A DNA stretch of 64,000 nucleotides from Paragonimus westermani (GCA_008508345.1 QNGE01001272.1:78480-142479), one strand, 5' to 3'; shown: positions 8,601 to 21,035, counted from the stretch's first letter. Translations and numbers: made by a program. The notes: generated by a model from the letters alone, not told the origin.

Positions 8601-11600
8601 AGTTTCTACGATGTCTGCTTCTGCGATCGGAATTTGCTATTACACACGCACCCTATCGATCTTGTGGAAAAATGTGCCTAGAACTTAGGGTCGGGAAAAA
8701 TTCATGGATGTGGGCATTGCGATAACGGTCAGGTACCGCATCAATAGTGCGGGCTCGAAAATTACCGCATGACCTCCAGTCAACCGGTACTAACTTAGAG
8801 ACCTAGTACAGGGGAAAGAACATGCAACCCTAGATGGGCGGATAATATCACGTCGAAGGATGCGGTCAAACTCCTCTCCGGAAATTTTCAGCCTATCCGG
8901 TAGAAGACATCTGGAGAGGACAATCATCGATTACCCCTCACTCACCGTGGTATGGATGACGTCGCGTGCCGAAGAACGCAGATAATGCGACAGATAATAA
9001 ACTGCGGGTTCTACGGAATTAGCTGAGAATATCATGTTGTAATCCGAGAACGCGAATGAAACAAGGGTTAATGATCCGGATAACCAATACATGGACTGTA
9101 CCTTTCAGCAGAGCCGCAAACAGAAACACTCATCTAGGTACGACACTAATCTCCGGGCGTTACGGCTACCACGGACGCCATTGCACAGATTCTTTATATA
9201 GAACCATTTCATGCGATGGTGCACTCCGATTTTTCTCGTATTTTTCCCGCGGTCATTCCGACTTCAAACTCCATGTTCTTGCCTCGCTACTGAATGGTAG
9301 TGGTGTGAGTATTAAAATCTAGTTGTTCATCCTCATTACGCCAGCATGTGTGTGCATGACCCTCAGGGACTTCTCATAGGTTCCGCTTGTTTCAAATTTC
9401 CGGGTTCAAATGGCGATCCATGGCCCAAACTATATACCCGACAACACTCCCTGTTTATCACAGGAGATCTCGTGTTCCTTCCTGGTCCCAGGCTGGACGA
9501 TCTATGCTCCTTGCTCTAGGTGGCCCTTGAAATGGAGATAAATGTTCCGCTGCATTCTCCTATTTCTGTGGTAGTCATACTAACTAAACATGTGATACTG
9601 AATTTTTCATGCGCTGCTTCGCTCCAATGAATAATTCAGTGTTACTGAGCCTGTCACTATTCCTCCATGTTGTCGAGTTTTCTGGTGTCACTGTATGTGG
9701 TCCTCCAGTTTTCGTGCCACCGGTAGAAACCCGGTTTGGTGCCTGAGGTGAGCGTATTCGTTCGCCGCTAGCCTACCCACACTACTTGCTTAATGACTAC
9801 ATGCTCCGGAATATCCACTGTCTTCGGGAGATTGACCTCATGAAATCGTACTATTCCCTTCTCATCTTTACTCCTCTTCACGATGGGTCCAGAGACGTCT
9901 CTGATAACGATGAAGCTGCTTCCACCAAGAGCTATTTGGCTTCGGGAACTTGGATGTCATTGACCGAAAATTCCCTTGGTTATGGACGCCGACTGTTGTT
10001 AGTTATTGGACCTCCACCCTCAAACAGATCCACGGTTAGCCCCTGCAGTATTCCTGGTCCTTTCTTTCCATTTGCTACATTCCCTCTATCCGACTCCCAG
10101 TCATTCACTATATTTTATTTCGTTTCGTCCCGTCTTCTAATATTTTATCTCTTCACTACAAACGTTTTTCACACTACCCACCCGCCTAGTAATGAGGAGC
10201 ATTAGTCATGCACATAAGGAGGTTACAGCCTTCCGTTGTGTTACGAATGGATAATAGAATGAAGGTCGCACAGAAAAAGAAGGAAGAAGTGAGAAAGAAT
10301 GAGGAAGATAAATTACAACAGTAAAGATACACCTACTTACACGTACCCGATTTTCAATGGCCATCCTAGGATAATCGTAATAATAGCAATTACTATATAT
10401 TTTTCAGCGCATATAAGGGAAGCAGCTTGGATGTGCGCGATCACTCCAGATAGTTACAGGCGAAACAAAAGGAATAGTGAAACGGTACCGCACATGTGAA
10501 ATCTGCTAGCACGAACGGCGCGATCAGGAAGAAGATGATTATAGTATACGAGACTTAAATGCGCGCGGCGAATGATGATAGTTCGTTTGTTCCACGGTTT
10601 CAATCCAAAATATGTGAGATTACAGCAACTTATCTATTTCATGGGTATGTGTGGGTCAGTTTACCGAATAGTTCAAGGTGTCTCCGGGGAGGTCGTCCAG
10701 ATGCAACTTGAGAACTTTCGCCACTACTTGAAATAAACAGCGTCAGAAATGTATTGGATTAAATCGGCTTTGGCGAGGGAGGACGGGAAATTTCGATTTA
10801 GCGGACTCCAGTACAAGACGTCGCCATTTGCCGGGAACCATAAAACATTTGAAAACCTCGCATTGTTCGGAAAAGACGGGGTTTTGTGCGTCCACTCGTC
10901 ATAGAAAATGTCCTCCCACAGCGGATGATTATGGGCTCAGGAAAAAGAACGCAATCCCACGTGCGGAATGAGAAAATATGGGGTGATCACACTTACAATG
11001 ACGACTAATGTTTATTTAATTTTTTCTACAAAGACCATTTGTGGCATTAGTATTTTGTGCCGGCCAATAAAGTACATTACGCTGTCAACCAACTGTTGTG
11101 GAATTTCACGATAACTGAATATACTAAATTTTAGAGTTAGCTGCAGGTTATAACCGAGAGCCAACTCTGGAGTGACCATCATATAGTAACAATAAATCCG
11201 TACGGAGTTTGTGGCCAGTGTGCTTTAGAGGGCTGATGTGTGATCTGAAACCCATATTTTATAACACAAAAGCAGTTGGGTGGTTGCCTAGTAGGATTTG
11301 AGGCAGGGGAAAGGACAAAAGCGAACGCTTTTGTTCATCTTTGAATCCATGTTTCAATGCAATTGCGTAGGTAGTACGGTAGAAGTATTTCCTCGCAGAG
11401 TTTTGGTAGAGGGTTCTATGAGGTAGTCACCAATCCGTGAACAAAGGCTGCTATTGATCATGGCCTGAAGGCTTATGAGCCCCAAAAATTTGGCATTTAA
11501 TCAAACGAACGGAACATGACTGATTCAGGCAAGCTGATTTCAAAGGCAGAGCGATGGTAGAGATGAGTATGTATGATGTATACAGCCGACGGCTAAATGT

Positions 11601-11658
11601 GTATCGGTGCGAACGGAAAAATTTCAACGTGGGGTAAACAGAGTATGAAAATAGACAC
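8601..11658. other. Unrecognised intergenic stretch
   Basis: I recognise no domain on either strand. The longest open stretch (9786-10205, +, 139 codons) has no familiar motif and its composition does not look coding. The left part could contain decayed gag/protease of the gypsy-2 remnant, since that is where it should lie, but nothing is readable. Confidence 0.5.
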
Positions 11659-12213
11659 TATCAGTGGACAAGAGGGTGTGCGCTCTACCCCAGTCCACTA
11701 ACAAGTTGAAACGCCTTTCCTGAAGAGCAGTCGAAACGTAGTTCCATCAGACATCGAACTAAAAGAACACGTCAGGTATGGGAAACAAACCGCATATTTC
11801 CAACAATGTTATGAAATATGATAAGCGGTTACTTCTAGCCTAATCTGGGGCAAACGGCTGCAACCAAGGGAAGAAAGAAGGGAAGCGCGAAGTGGGCCAC
11901 AGCTCACTGGGCGACAATCAATAGCGCGCCAAGTGAGAAGTGCGTGGAAATTCCGAGTGCGTTAAACAACGCTTGGGAAGGTCCAGGTCAAACGACCGTG
12001 GATAATGGAAGGATAGTTAGATAGTTAGGAGAGGAGCGAACAATTGCTGCGTGCAATTAGTTGCACGGCTGAAGAAAGTGGCACTGAGTTCAAATCAGGC
12101 CTTCTATAGCAGGCGTACACCGTGTCATGCGTACAGAATAGACAATCAATAAAACACGGTTATAGCCAGGATCCTCAGAGTAGCCACACGATCGCTGGTC
12201 ATCACTTACTGTA
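11659..12213. repeat. LTR-like dispersed repeat, copy 1
   Basis: About 555 bp match the reverse complement of 57138-57684 throughout, at roughly 85% by eye, from the CAGTGGACAAG block at 11661 to the CGATCGCTGGTCA block near 12199. The better-preserved copy has TGTAGTG...CACTACA ends and a 4-bp target duplication, so this is probably an older solo LTR of the same family. The ends here are decayed and no target duplication could be identified. Confidence 0.65.
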
Positions 12214-12640
12214 TTCGATAGCGTAAGATAGCTGCCTGAGCTCTTTCTGAGAAGCTGAATGCTTTTACCAGCTTCGATTTTATCCGGAGGTACATTCTAA
12301 ATATAGAGATATGTCACTATAAAGAAGTTTACGCATATATTTTCCGAGGTAGCAGGATTAGTAAAGTGAAGACCCTATTTCGTGGACCATATGGAGAGTT
12401 GTGTTGCAAGCTAACAGTGAACGATGTGGTGATGGCACCCGAATGTGTGATTTTATACGGATCTGTAAGGTTCAACCTTAGTTTTCGTGACCAACGTAGA
12501 TCAATACCAAGGTTTTCACAGCATTGTCTATATGTGAATGAGGGACAATATCTCTATAAGCTTTTGGTAAATGGTCGTTGGAGATCTTCTAACACAAACC
12601 TATCAAAATTGCGCAATTGGCAGTAAACCTGTGTGCAGTA
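12214..12640. other. Unrecognised spacer
   Basis: This lies between the LTR-like repeat and the non-LTR remnant. An 86-codon open stretch (12366-12626, +) lacks an ATG start and shows no recognisable motif. I see nothing else. Confidence 0.4.
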
Positions 12641-14000
12641 CCCAAGTTGATGCCAGACGCATTGTGTAAACAACCAGCCTCGCAGCGGCTAGAGCGAACG
12701 TCTTCTTGTTACGGCCCACTGTCCTTTCAGTTTTTGCAACCCATAGACATACTTGTTCGAGGAAGTTGAAAGAGTTCGGCGTCGTATTCCTAGATCTCAA
12801 ACGAAGGTGGCAGTACTAACATTGTAATCGCCTAGTGAGGCAGGAAAATTGGGTGATTAACGGCCATGAACAATGACTTTCGATTTGTTCGCTGAGAACT
12901 CCGTCAGCCATGTCTTGCGCCACAATTGCACTGACGCTGGGTTTTTTGCTATAATCCGTAGACAGAGCGCTCTTTCTGGGCTGGAGAAGGGTGTAAACGA
13001 TTTTGATATAGTCGGCGGACAAATGAGGCTCGCTGTGTTCAGTAACATAATGTGCGTCATTTATACACATCAGAAAAAGCAGCGGCCCCAGCTCACTTCC
13101 TTCAATCACCTCACTCGTCACTGGTTTGAGTGCTGAGTAGTGCTCTACTATTTTGACTGTTTGGATGCGATCTTCAAGGCATGATGAAAGTCAGCTGTAC
13201 AAGGGGTTTTTGTGCCAAACGGTGCTATTTGGATCAGAAGGCGCTTATGAGACGCGCGATTAGAAGCCTTTTGTAAGTCCAGTAGTATGTTAATTACCGC
13301 ACTTCCTGCGTCAACGGACATCGCTGTATGGTTTGTTAACTCCAACTGGCGTGTCATACAAAAGCGCTGACTAAGAAAACTGTGCTGCGAGGGGCTTATA
13401 CGGTTTCCTACGTTAAGAACTCGACAATATGCATCTTCATGACACTTTCAGACACTCTTGAGCAGATTGGTATGTGGTTGATTGGGTGATAATTACTAAC
13501 GTCCTGCTTTGAAACACTTTTGTGGTGAGGCACAATGATTGACTTCTTTCATTGAGAAGCGAAGGTGCTGGCAAAAAATGATGGGGTGAACAAATTAGAT
13601 AAAAGTGTGGGTATCTCCTCATCTCCCTGCTGAATGGCCATTGGTGAGATAGTGTCAGGTCCAGGATGCATTGAGGATTCAGTGGTGGCCAACTGTGAGC
13701 GAATACTTCAAACATCATCCAGGACATTACTCAAAACTTTATCTGTTTTTGACGGACTATTGGCGGGCAATGAGGTGCGTCCATCGTTTAACGAAGCAGC
13801 AAAACGTGAGTTGAAGAGTTCACTTATTGTAGCAGGGTCATCGACAGCCGTTTTATCTTTGAGAGTGATAACTTTGTGGCAGATCCCCCATGTTATTTCT
13901 CGTCTCACTAGCTGCATTGGCCTCATGAGCCTCTGATTGCCACAAGACGCAATTTTCTCTTCGCTCATATGAAACAGTTGAGTTCGATATTCTGGGCGTT
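12640..14000 (-). pseudogene. Non-LTR (Jockey/CR1-group) reverse transcriptase, degenerate
   Basis: Read on the reverse strand from 13968, the fingers region appears first (TAVDDPATISELFNSRFA), then a degenerate YRPIS-like segment near 13480. Motif A follows at about 13290 (INILLDLQKASNR, catalytic Asp kept), then ELGPLLFL-x-x-IND near 13080. Motif C appears as SADYIKI where YADDxKI is expected, so the second catalytic Asp is lost. At least three frame changes separate these. The sequence is not close to the CR1 family at 296-5101. 14230-14502 (-) might be its endonuclease, but I cannot show that. Confidence 0.65.
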
Positions 14001-14714
14001 CACAAACTCTCCAAGTTGAATCACCAGGGAGAAATCTAGTGTTCTTCTGTGGTTCGGTCTAAACGTTTAAAGTCTGCAAGTTCTCTTCCCAATGTGGATT
14101 CTACCTTGTACACACGAATCGACACGTTTTGGCGGTATGGGTGCCAGGACGTCGATACGAAAGCCAGATGTCTGATAAATTTCTCCGCCTCTATGTTTGA
14201 GTCTGATGTAAGAAAGAGGGCATTCCAAGTTAAGCGTCTTCGTACGGAGAAGACAGTAGTCCCATCAATGAATCAGTTGAGTCCAGCCTTCTAGCTGCCT
14301 CTTGAAGGGATCGACTGATGCTGCCAGGACAATTGTCCTCGGCAGTGCATCCCTTGTCGAACAGACTCTGTCGTCTACATAAGAGGCTGCTTTGTGATAC
14401 AGAAACCTTGTACTTGTGCATCTTCAGACTAATTCTACCGTCGACTGTGGAAAAGTTCATGTTGGTGTTGTTCGGGTAGCATGGGATTTGTTGTGCTACC
14501 ATAAATTTGCCCCTCAGCTGGTCACGGAGGTCACACTAACAGGCCTCCCGTATGTTAATAACCGATGCTCACAATCGGTTGCAAAAATACGAGAGCATCG
14601 TGACAGCCAAAAGAGAGGACTGTGAACAAATAGTGGACAAACATCAGCTACAGAAATTAGAGGCAGCAATAGGACAGCGAGTAGCAAGAACCACGAATAA
14701 GAAGAGAATAGCCC

Positions 14715-16654
14715 TTGGAGAAAAGCTTTCAAGACCGTCGAAGGAGTGTCAACTCCAGCAACTATGCGTGGATCAGAAACCTATCAAACCATCCACTAAC
14801 CAACGACGAGCAAGATGTACTTGTAAAAGGACTCAATTTTAACACGAAAGATACACCAAACAGAGAATACCTAGCAAACTTGGAACACAATGAAATCCAA
14901 CGTCTTACCGGAAGAGGCACAACACCAAATCCGACAAACTCTCTTGCCAGTATTGACTTGCAATAAGCCGACCAATAACCTCACACAACGCGAACAACGA
15001 GCTTTGAACAACCTCAAACAGGATGACAACATCATCATTTTGGGCAGCTGATAAGGGACGGATGACAGTTATCATGGACAAGGCAGACTACGTGGAGAAA
15101 TCAAAACAACTGCTCAACGACACAACCACCTACCGCTTACTCAATGCTGATCTCACCAAAAAGCTGGCCAACAAAATCAACAGCACACTAAAAAAGCCAG
15201 AGGCCACACATGAGATAAGCAAACAGGAGCGCTGGAAAGTGCAGCCGAAAGATGCAACCACTGCTCAATTCTACGGACTACCAAAAATACACAAAGATGG
15301 TGTCCCACTACGGCCAATTGTATCTCTACCGGGCACACCGACCTACAATTTGGCCAAAGACCTATTCAAACGGCTCTGATATCTCGTCTACGGATCAGAA
15401 CATTCCATCAACAGTGCTGTAGAATTTTTGAACAAACTGAAACATGTGAGGATAAAAGAAGACGATGCAATGATTTCGTTTGATGTCACAGTAATCTTCA
15501 CGTCCATTGACCTCACCCTAGCCAAAGAGACTGCGAAAGCTGTTAGAAGAAAATCCCCGACCGAATAAATCATTGAAACCGGAGAGCATATGCAACCTCA
15601 TAGAGCTATGTTTGTCGACGTACTTCAAATTCGATGGTCAAATCTACGAACAACTTAAAGGAACTCCTATGGGTTCGCCCATATCCGGATTTATCGCAGA
15701 GGCGGTCATGCAGATATCAGAGAATATTGCGCTACCAACGATCAAACCGAAACTCTGGGTGCGATATGTTGACGATACATTCGTAATCCTTGAACGCTCA
15801 ATGATTGAAGACACATACAGATCGCTAAACAACATTTTCAACGATATTAAATTTACGATGGAGATGGAAACCAACAACCAACTACCGTTCCTAGATGTAC
15901 TAATCAACCGCAAACCTGATGGAACACTGGAGACCTCAGTTTATCGAAAAAAAACACACGGACCAACTCCTTAGTTTTCACAGCAACCACCCAGTCTGCA
16001 ATATAAGGAGCTGCATCCGAACCCTGTTCAAACGAGCTGAAACAAACTGCAGCGCCGCAGAGCTCCGGAGAAAGGAAGAAAACTACATATACCGAGTATT
16101 TCTTCGCAACGGATACCCACGAAATTTCATCAGACGAAGTCTATTACAAAAAGACAGAGTCAAACACTGCTCAGCCACCAACAAAACGAATTGCACTACC
16201 ATACATCAAAACCGTATCAGAAATGACCGCAAGACTACTGAGAACACACGGCATCACCCTAGCGCACAAGCCAACAGCGACATTACGAAGGATACTATCA
16301 AAACCAAAAGAACAATCCAAACCCGCCGACAGAAGTAACATCATTTACAAAATCCAATGCAATGAATGTAGACAACACTACGTCTGCCAAACCGGACGAA
16401 ACTCATCAACACGAATACATGAACACGAACTGGCCATCAAGAGACACGATCAGTTTTCTTTGATCTCCGCCCACGAGGACAAAACTGGACACACCTTCAA
16501 CTTGAACACCGCAGAACTCCTTACTCAGGCAAATACCAAACATGCAAGAGAGTTTCTGGAAGCTTGATACTCATCAACCGGTTCAGTAAACAAACACATC
16601 AAACTAGACAAAATCTATGAACCAATGCGAATCAAGGATTTGAGGAGACGCTAA
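14715..16654 (+). pseudogene. PLE-1 polyprotein: Penelope RT plus GIY-YIG endonuclease
   Basis: The N-terminal block LSNHPLTNDEQDVLVKGLNF (about 14780-14840) is the hallmark PLE start. RT begins at 15040 with ADKGRMTVIMDKADYVEKS, then YGLPKIHKDGVPLRPIVS. After a TGA at 15377-15379 it continues with VYGSEHSINSA and SFDVTVIFTSID. The next frame (15573-15974) carries YEQLKGTPMGSP and motif C YVDDTF. The GIY-YIG region lies at 16335-16450 (IIYKIQCNECRQHYVCQTGR), in which YVCQTGR replaces the usual YIGxTGR. A second TGA at about 16565 precedes STGSVNKHI. Both TGA codons stand where related proteins have Trp. RT residues look intact; the frame is not. Confidence 0.85.
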
Positions 16655-16683
16655 CGTCATCAAGCCCAAACGACAGAGAGCAG

Positions 16684-16843
16684 CCAATCAGACTCCGGCC
16701 GAAGGACTCCAGGGAATAACCAATCGGACATCAGGCCAAAGCTAAATTGCGACAAAATCAACCAATAGTAGTTCAGGCCAAACAAGACAAAAAGCGATCA
16801 ACCAGAATTCAGACCAGTAGGTCAACCCACTCTGCTGTATAAG
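16684..16843 (+). promoter_or_regulatory. CCAAT x3 plus TATA-like box in the PLE-1 3' UTR
   Basis: CCAAT occurs at 16684, 16720 and 16762, each followed within about 15 bp by a GGCC-type block (GGCC or AGGCC), forming degenerate repeats 36-42 bp apart. TATAAG follows at 16838-16843. PLEs carry their promoter in a repeated terminal segment, so a promoter at the 3' side would serve a downstream tandem copy. The function is inferred from motif order only. Confidence 0.4.
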
Positions 16844-16907
16844 AGCAGGCATCGATCCAACTTCACTAAACGCCACATTCAAAATTATACGCCAAAACAC
16901 TCACGCA

Positions 16908-16938
16908 CTGATGATGTCACCTCGCTTGGTGATGAAAC
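16908..16938 (+). ncRNA. Hammerhead-ribozyme-like core in the PLE-1 3' UTR
   Basis: CTGATGA (16908-16914) is followed by a 6-bp stem, GTCACC (16916-16921) with GGTGAT (16928-16933), closed by a 6-nt loop, and then GAAAC (16934-16938). This is the conserved core and stem II of a hammerhead, and hammerheads are documented in PLE terminal repeats. I could not find convincing stems I and III or a clear cleavage site, and one extra T sits between CTGATGA and the stem. It may be a decayed or minimal ribozyme. Confidence 0.45.
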
Positions 16939-17030
16939 GTTTGCAACCTAAATGCCAAGCTCAGCGAACATATCAATACCAAAACCATCAACCCCAGCTA
17001 CAAACAACACCACTATTCCCTACACAAGGT

Positions 17031-17639
17031 ATATGATGTGCGATTGAAACCAGAACTGGTGCAGCGCAAGCCGCTTGTGATGAGCGTTATGCGTCGATGT
17101 CCTTTGTCTTTGGTCACCGTGACACGCTAACCCAAAACCGATGCTGCCAATTGTGGGTTAGGGGACAGTTATGTGAATAGAACATTTCACTGGTAGCTTG
17201 AGGCATTGATGGCATGTGTTGATGGGTAACTGAGATGCCCAACGATCTGAGCCAGTCATACTGCGTTCAACTGACATTCACTGATTTTCTCCCAAAGTTA
17301 ACGTACTAGGTGGTACAGAAGGCGGTGAGCTTTGGTTGTGTGCAGACGGATAGCTTTGACGTGCCAGGGCCGCAGGCTATAGGAGGTGGGGAGCAGACCA
17401 GATATCTCGTTCCTTCCATTTCCTAAGTCATCATCATGCTTAACTGCCACACAACCTTGAAGAAAAAGTAAACCCTACATAGGAAGAGAGAAGGAAGAAC
17501 GAAGAGGGAGGGGTGGGACGTAACTAATGCAAACGACTACGTCTATTATCAACCATTCAACATCAAGGTGCCTATAACCTGCAAACAAGCAACCGAGCTG
17601 TGAGTGAGAGTCAGACGTCATCAGCGAGATAGCTTCTTT
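17031..17639. other. Spacer between PLE-1 and the RTE fragment
   Basis: I recognise nothing on either strand. The right end may still belong to the 3' UTR of the - strand RTE fragment. Confidence 0.4.
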
Positions 17640-18710
17640 ACGACTTTCACTGCCCCGCGTCATTAAATGCACATACTTCACAGACAACTCGGCCGAACAA
17701 CGACAACATATACGCCGCCGAGCTCCATTAGTCACCGTCTCACCTAGAGTCTCCAGCCGCCGACTCTGTGAGTCGCGAGGGCCCTAGTCGCTGATGCTGC
17801 TTCTCAGGTATACAAACCGGTCAACAACCTCCACGACTACATTATCGAACAAAAAATCTACCTGATCACAACAATCCTGCAAAAGCACTTCGCATTTTGA
17901 GGCTGCAAAGTGCATCCCGAAGCACTTAGCAGAACGTGAAATAGCGTCTAGCACTGCTCGTGCTGCTTGAAAGTTGTCACACAGCAACATCCCGTCGTCA
18001 GCATAATCAAGGTTAGTCAGCCTTCCATCAGGTAGGAGGTCCACGCCGGCATCTTTCAAGTGCAGCAGACAATCCTCCATTATTCCGTCTATAACAGACT
18101 TAAACAAGAATGGTGAGAGCGGACAGCCTTGACGTACGCCGCTCTTGGTGCTATAACTGTCAGACAGTTCACCGTGAACCCTAAGCTGAGTTGAAGTATG
18201 GGTGTGAAGTGCCCACAGTATGTTCACGTACTTAGTCGACACACCTCTGCGTTTAAACGACTCTAAAGTTGTAGATCGCTCCACTTTATAATCAAGAAAT
18301 ACAACTGTTGGCCGGCGATATATATGACACTGCTCCAGAATTCAACGAAAAGTAAAATTGTGATCTGTACATCCCCGCCCGGGGCGAAACCCTGCCTGTT
18401 CTTTCGTATTGTTTGCCTCCCGAGCTGCGGTTAGTCGGCGAAGTATAATGGATGCTAGAACCATAGAAATGACGGGTCAAATTAATTCCTCTATGGTTTT
18501 CGCAAGAACCCCCGATACCTTTCTTGAATATAGGAACTGTTACCGAATGGTTCCAACTTGGGGAGATAGTTGTCGTCGTTCACACAAGTTGCAACAAATG
18601 AGTCAAAGCCTCTACTAACGCCCCCACCTTCTTTGAAAAGTGCCGACACAAGGTCATCTGGACCAGCAACCTCATTACGCTTGAGAGCCGCAATGCAATT
18701 ATGTCGCGAG
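17640..18710 (-). pseudogene. RTE-clade (SR2-like) non-LTR reverse transcriptase fragment
   Basis: On the reverse strand, 18700-18640 reads LKRNEVAGPDDL (an RT fingers motif) and about 18330 reads TVVFLDYKVERST (motif A region). The open stretch 18284-17784 carries SGVRQGCPLSPFLF and motif C LDYADDG, followed by FGMHFAASKCEVLLQD and RFVYLRSSIS, all typical of RTE/SR2. Directly after SSIS, translation past a stop gives GPRDSQSRRLETLGETV, which corresponds to the far C-terminus of RTE proteins. About 150 residues of thumb region are therefore deleted. The terminal part (17675-17795) recurs at 38735-38860 in a second RTE copy. Confidence 0.8.
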
Positions 18711-19459
18711 ATGGCCGATGCAGTATGGAATTTTTGATGTCGTGACGATTCATGGTTGTGTCTGGGCCGAGATACTATCAGGATGCCCAGACTTAGACAG
18801 GAGAACGATTAGTGTTCTCAACCAAAGCCCATGGCCCAAAAGCTCGTACTGCAGAGCAGCGGGTGGGTTTCAGTGTACCAGAAATGGTAGGTTTTTCAGG
18901 AAAAGATGCCAACCTTCTTCCAAGCCCCGACTTGGAGGACCAGAAGACTGTGGTTTGTCAGAGCTCTACCAGTTCGCCTGCCTGGTATGAGTAACTATGT
19001 TCAGTTTAGCCCAAAGGTCATCGAGGTTCGCAAGCCGTCACAACACGTCAAGGTCCAGTCTCACCCTGACGTTTCATGGTGGCGTCATCTTCAAGGAAAT
19101 TTGGTCTTTAGGTCACACAATGGTGTGTGAGTACCGGAGTGGGCGAACATAGAGGCTTCGTTTAGGAGTCCATAGAAACACGGAATCGTACTTGCACTGA
19201 ACCCAGCAATTACAGGAGTTGCATGCTAAACCTTGCTGCAGGGCCCTACTGCCTTCAAGCAGGGTCCGCAGTCGTCGAAAGTCGGATCACTTGCACGTCC
19301 CATTCCGCCTAAACAGACCGCAAAGTTTGTAGGAACTACAAGATGAACAACACAACAAATGAAACTTATCAGGCGTAATGTCTGTTGGTTTTCTATGGCG
19401 CCTTCAGTTGTAGCTTGTTCGTTGTAACCGATGAAGTACCAGTGGAGGAGATTCCAGCA
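18711..19459. other. Spacer, possibly decayed RTE 5' sequence
   Basis: On the - strand this is where the upstream endonuclease part of the RTE fragment should lie. I see no endonuclease motif, only short open stretches in both directions. The right boundary is set by the start of CR1 homology at about 19460. Confidence 0.35.
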
Positions 19460-20330
19460 TAGGAGGAGACTCCAGGAACTTATTTGTGGCACACGGTGCA
19501 CAAAGTGTAGTAAATATCACGAAAGTAGACCTCAAAAAGACCCAGGGATCTGGCTGACGTCTAGTTTGTCCTTCTCTTATCATCACCAGCTGGCAACCAA
19601 AATGGGGCCTCATGACTCTCGGGATGATCAAACGAACCTACCCCCGGATTGACAAGCGCGCCTTTCACACGCTGTACAGGGTCTACATAAGACCATTGCT
19701 CGAGTAGGCCAATCAAGTCGTCTACACCGATTCGGAGAAGGACGTAATCGCCATTGAACGTGCCCAGCGAGTAGCCACCAAAATGGCCACTGGTTCACGG
19801 CATCTATCGTACGAGTCTCGCCTCGAAATTCTCGATCTTTATCCACTTGAGTTTTGTAGACTCCGTGGCGACTTAATTCTCACACACTTTCTCTTTAGCA
19901 CAGGACTCGTACAACAATCCTCCACCCTGGTAAGTGATAACAGTCGAAGAGTTCACGACAATAAGCTGTATAAAGTTCGACCTCGGACCTTCCTAAGACA
20001 ACAGTTCTTCTCTTATAGGGTTATCAACTACTGGAACGACCTACCACCAGAGATTGTTAGCTGCTCTTCTAAAGACCGTCTCAAAGTGTTATTGGATTCC
20101 CACCTACTTAATAAACCGTTAAATTAATAATTTATCCTGTTTTGCTAGATTATTATTTTACTCTGTTCTTGGTACTTTCTGTAACCCCCAAGAGCGGTGC
20201 TACACCCCGTTTTCAATGACTGCCTTTCAGGTCAACAGAAAACCGCCGGACATCGAAACGAACAAACTGACTGGATCCGGGTAGATTGGGCCCCCAGCCT
20301 CGAACCCGTGTACAAATCTCAGGAATCACT
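19460..20330 (+). mobile_element. CR1 copy 2, 5' truncated
   Basis: This matches the intact CR1 from about position 4220 of the window through its 3' end, roughly 95% by eye. It carries the ORF2 C-terminus and the whole 3' UTR. Damage includes a frameshift around 19540 and a TAG at about 19705 where the intact copy has Tyr. The final 345 bp of ORF2 (19783-20127) remain open. It ends in two degenerate 9-mers near 20317-20334. The 5' truncation is the normal product of incomplete target-primed reverse transcription. Confidence 0.85.
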
Positions 20331-20950
20331 GAGAAGTGGCAGCATTATCTCACGAGCAACTTCGAGCAGCAGAAATAATTGAAATGTTTTTTAATTTATT
20401 AACGGTGTCAACAGGGCGCTTCATTTAAGCATTCTGTCGTAATAAAGCCTTTTCCCCTCAGCTTGCTTTCATCCAGTTATGGTTATTTTTTGCAACTACG
20501 TTTGTTTTGTCCAACTTATTGCACGTATTTAAAACCAACGACAGCAGTGTACGTTCTATGGTGTCGCGTCAGGTTGTATTCTACAAGTTCTAGACAGTGA
20601 TTTGCTATTCAGTTCGGTTTTACTCTATCGCGATCATCACATTCGGATACCGTGAGGTAGTATAGCGACAGCCGAAAATGCTCAATACATTTTGATTTAA
20701 TTATGATGGGTTTCTGCATAAATTAGCCGATTCCAAGGTTGTTGACCAGTATTCACGAGTTTTTCAAAAACTCTCGGTAACATACCACTGTTAGTTTACC
20801 GATGGTTAGCAATGCTGTACCTGTCGCGTTACAATATGGACGTTTGTGCTACACCCGGCACCAAAAAATAGGTTGACTTCTTGCCATATTGCACAGGACA
20901 GTCTAACTGAGCGCTTTTTTCCAGCAGTTAAACAATTTAGATGAGATCCA
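20331..20950. other. Unrecognised AT-rich spacer
   Basis: No ORF, repeat or RNA feature was recognised. Confidence 0.4.
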
Positions 20951-20964
20951 ATTACAGAATTTTG

Positions 20965-21035
20965 GCATCGTCAGCATTCGAGCCAATGAGAGAAATAGCT
21001 ACCAGCGCTCCATCGACTGAGCTATAGAGCAACAT
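20965..21035 (-). repeat. tRNA-derived SINE head
   Basis: The reverse strand reads like a tRNA 5' half. An A-box-like TAGCTCAGTCGATGG lies at 21010-21024 inside the D-arm context CTATAGCTCAGTCGATGGAG, and a B-box-like GGCTCGAATGC lies at 20974-20984. The spacing between boxes is tRNA-like. The acceptor stem does not close cleanly and the bases after the T arm do not form a CCA end, so this is a tRNA-like SINE promoter or tRNA pseudogene, not a functional tRNA. I found no second copy in the window. Confidence 0.6.

Larger units (their letters stand above)
14540..17030 (+). mobile_element. Penelope-like element with GIY-YIG domain (PLE-1), broken ORF
   Basis: The order of parts is an N-terminal conserved region, RT, a linker with a GIY-YIG endonuclease domain, and a 3' UTR with promoter-like and hammerhead-like motifs. 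The single ORF is interrupted by several frameshifts and at least three in-frame stops, so this copy is dead. Repeat ends and flanking duplications could not be defined. The RT has no similarity to the two PLEs in the palindrome (49338-53456) beyond family level. PLEs of this general type are known in flatworms. Confidence 0.8.

Noticed and set aside
9786..10205. 139-codon open stretch as a possible host gene
   Set aside because: No motif, domain or splice structure was recognised, and it lies among decayed repeats. The length is within chance for a window this size.
20965..21035. Functional tRNA gene
   Set aside because: The A and B boxes are visible but the acceptor stem does not pair cleanly, so it was called a SINE head or tRNA pseudogene.
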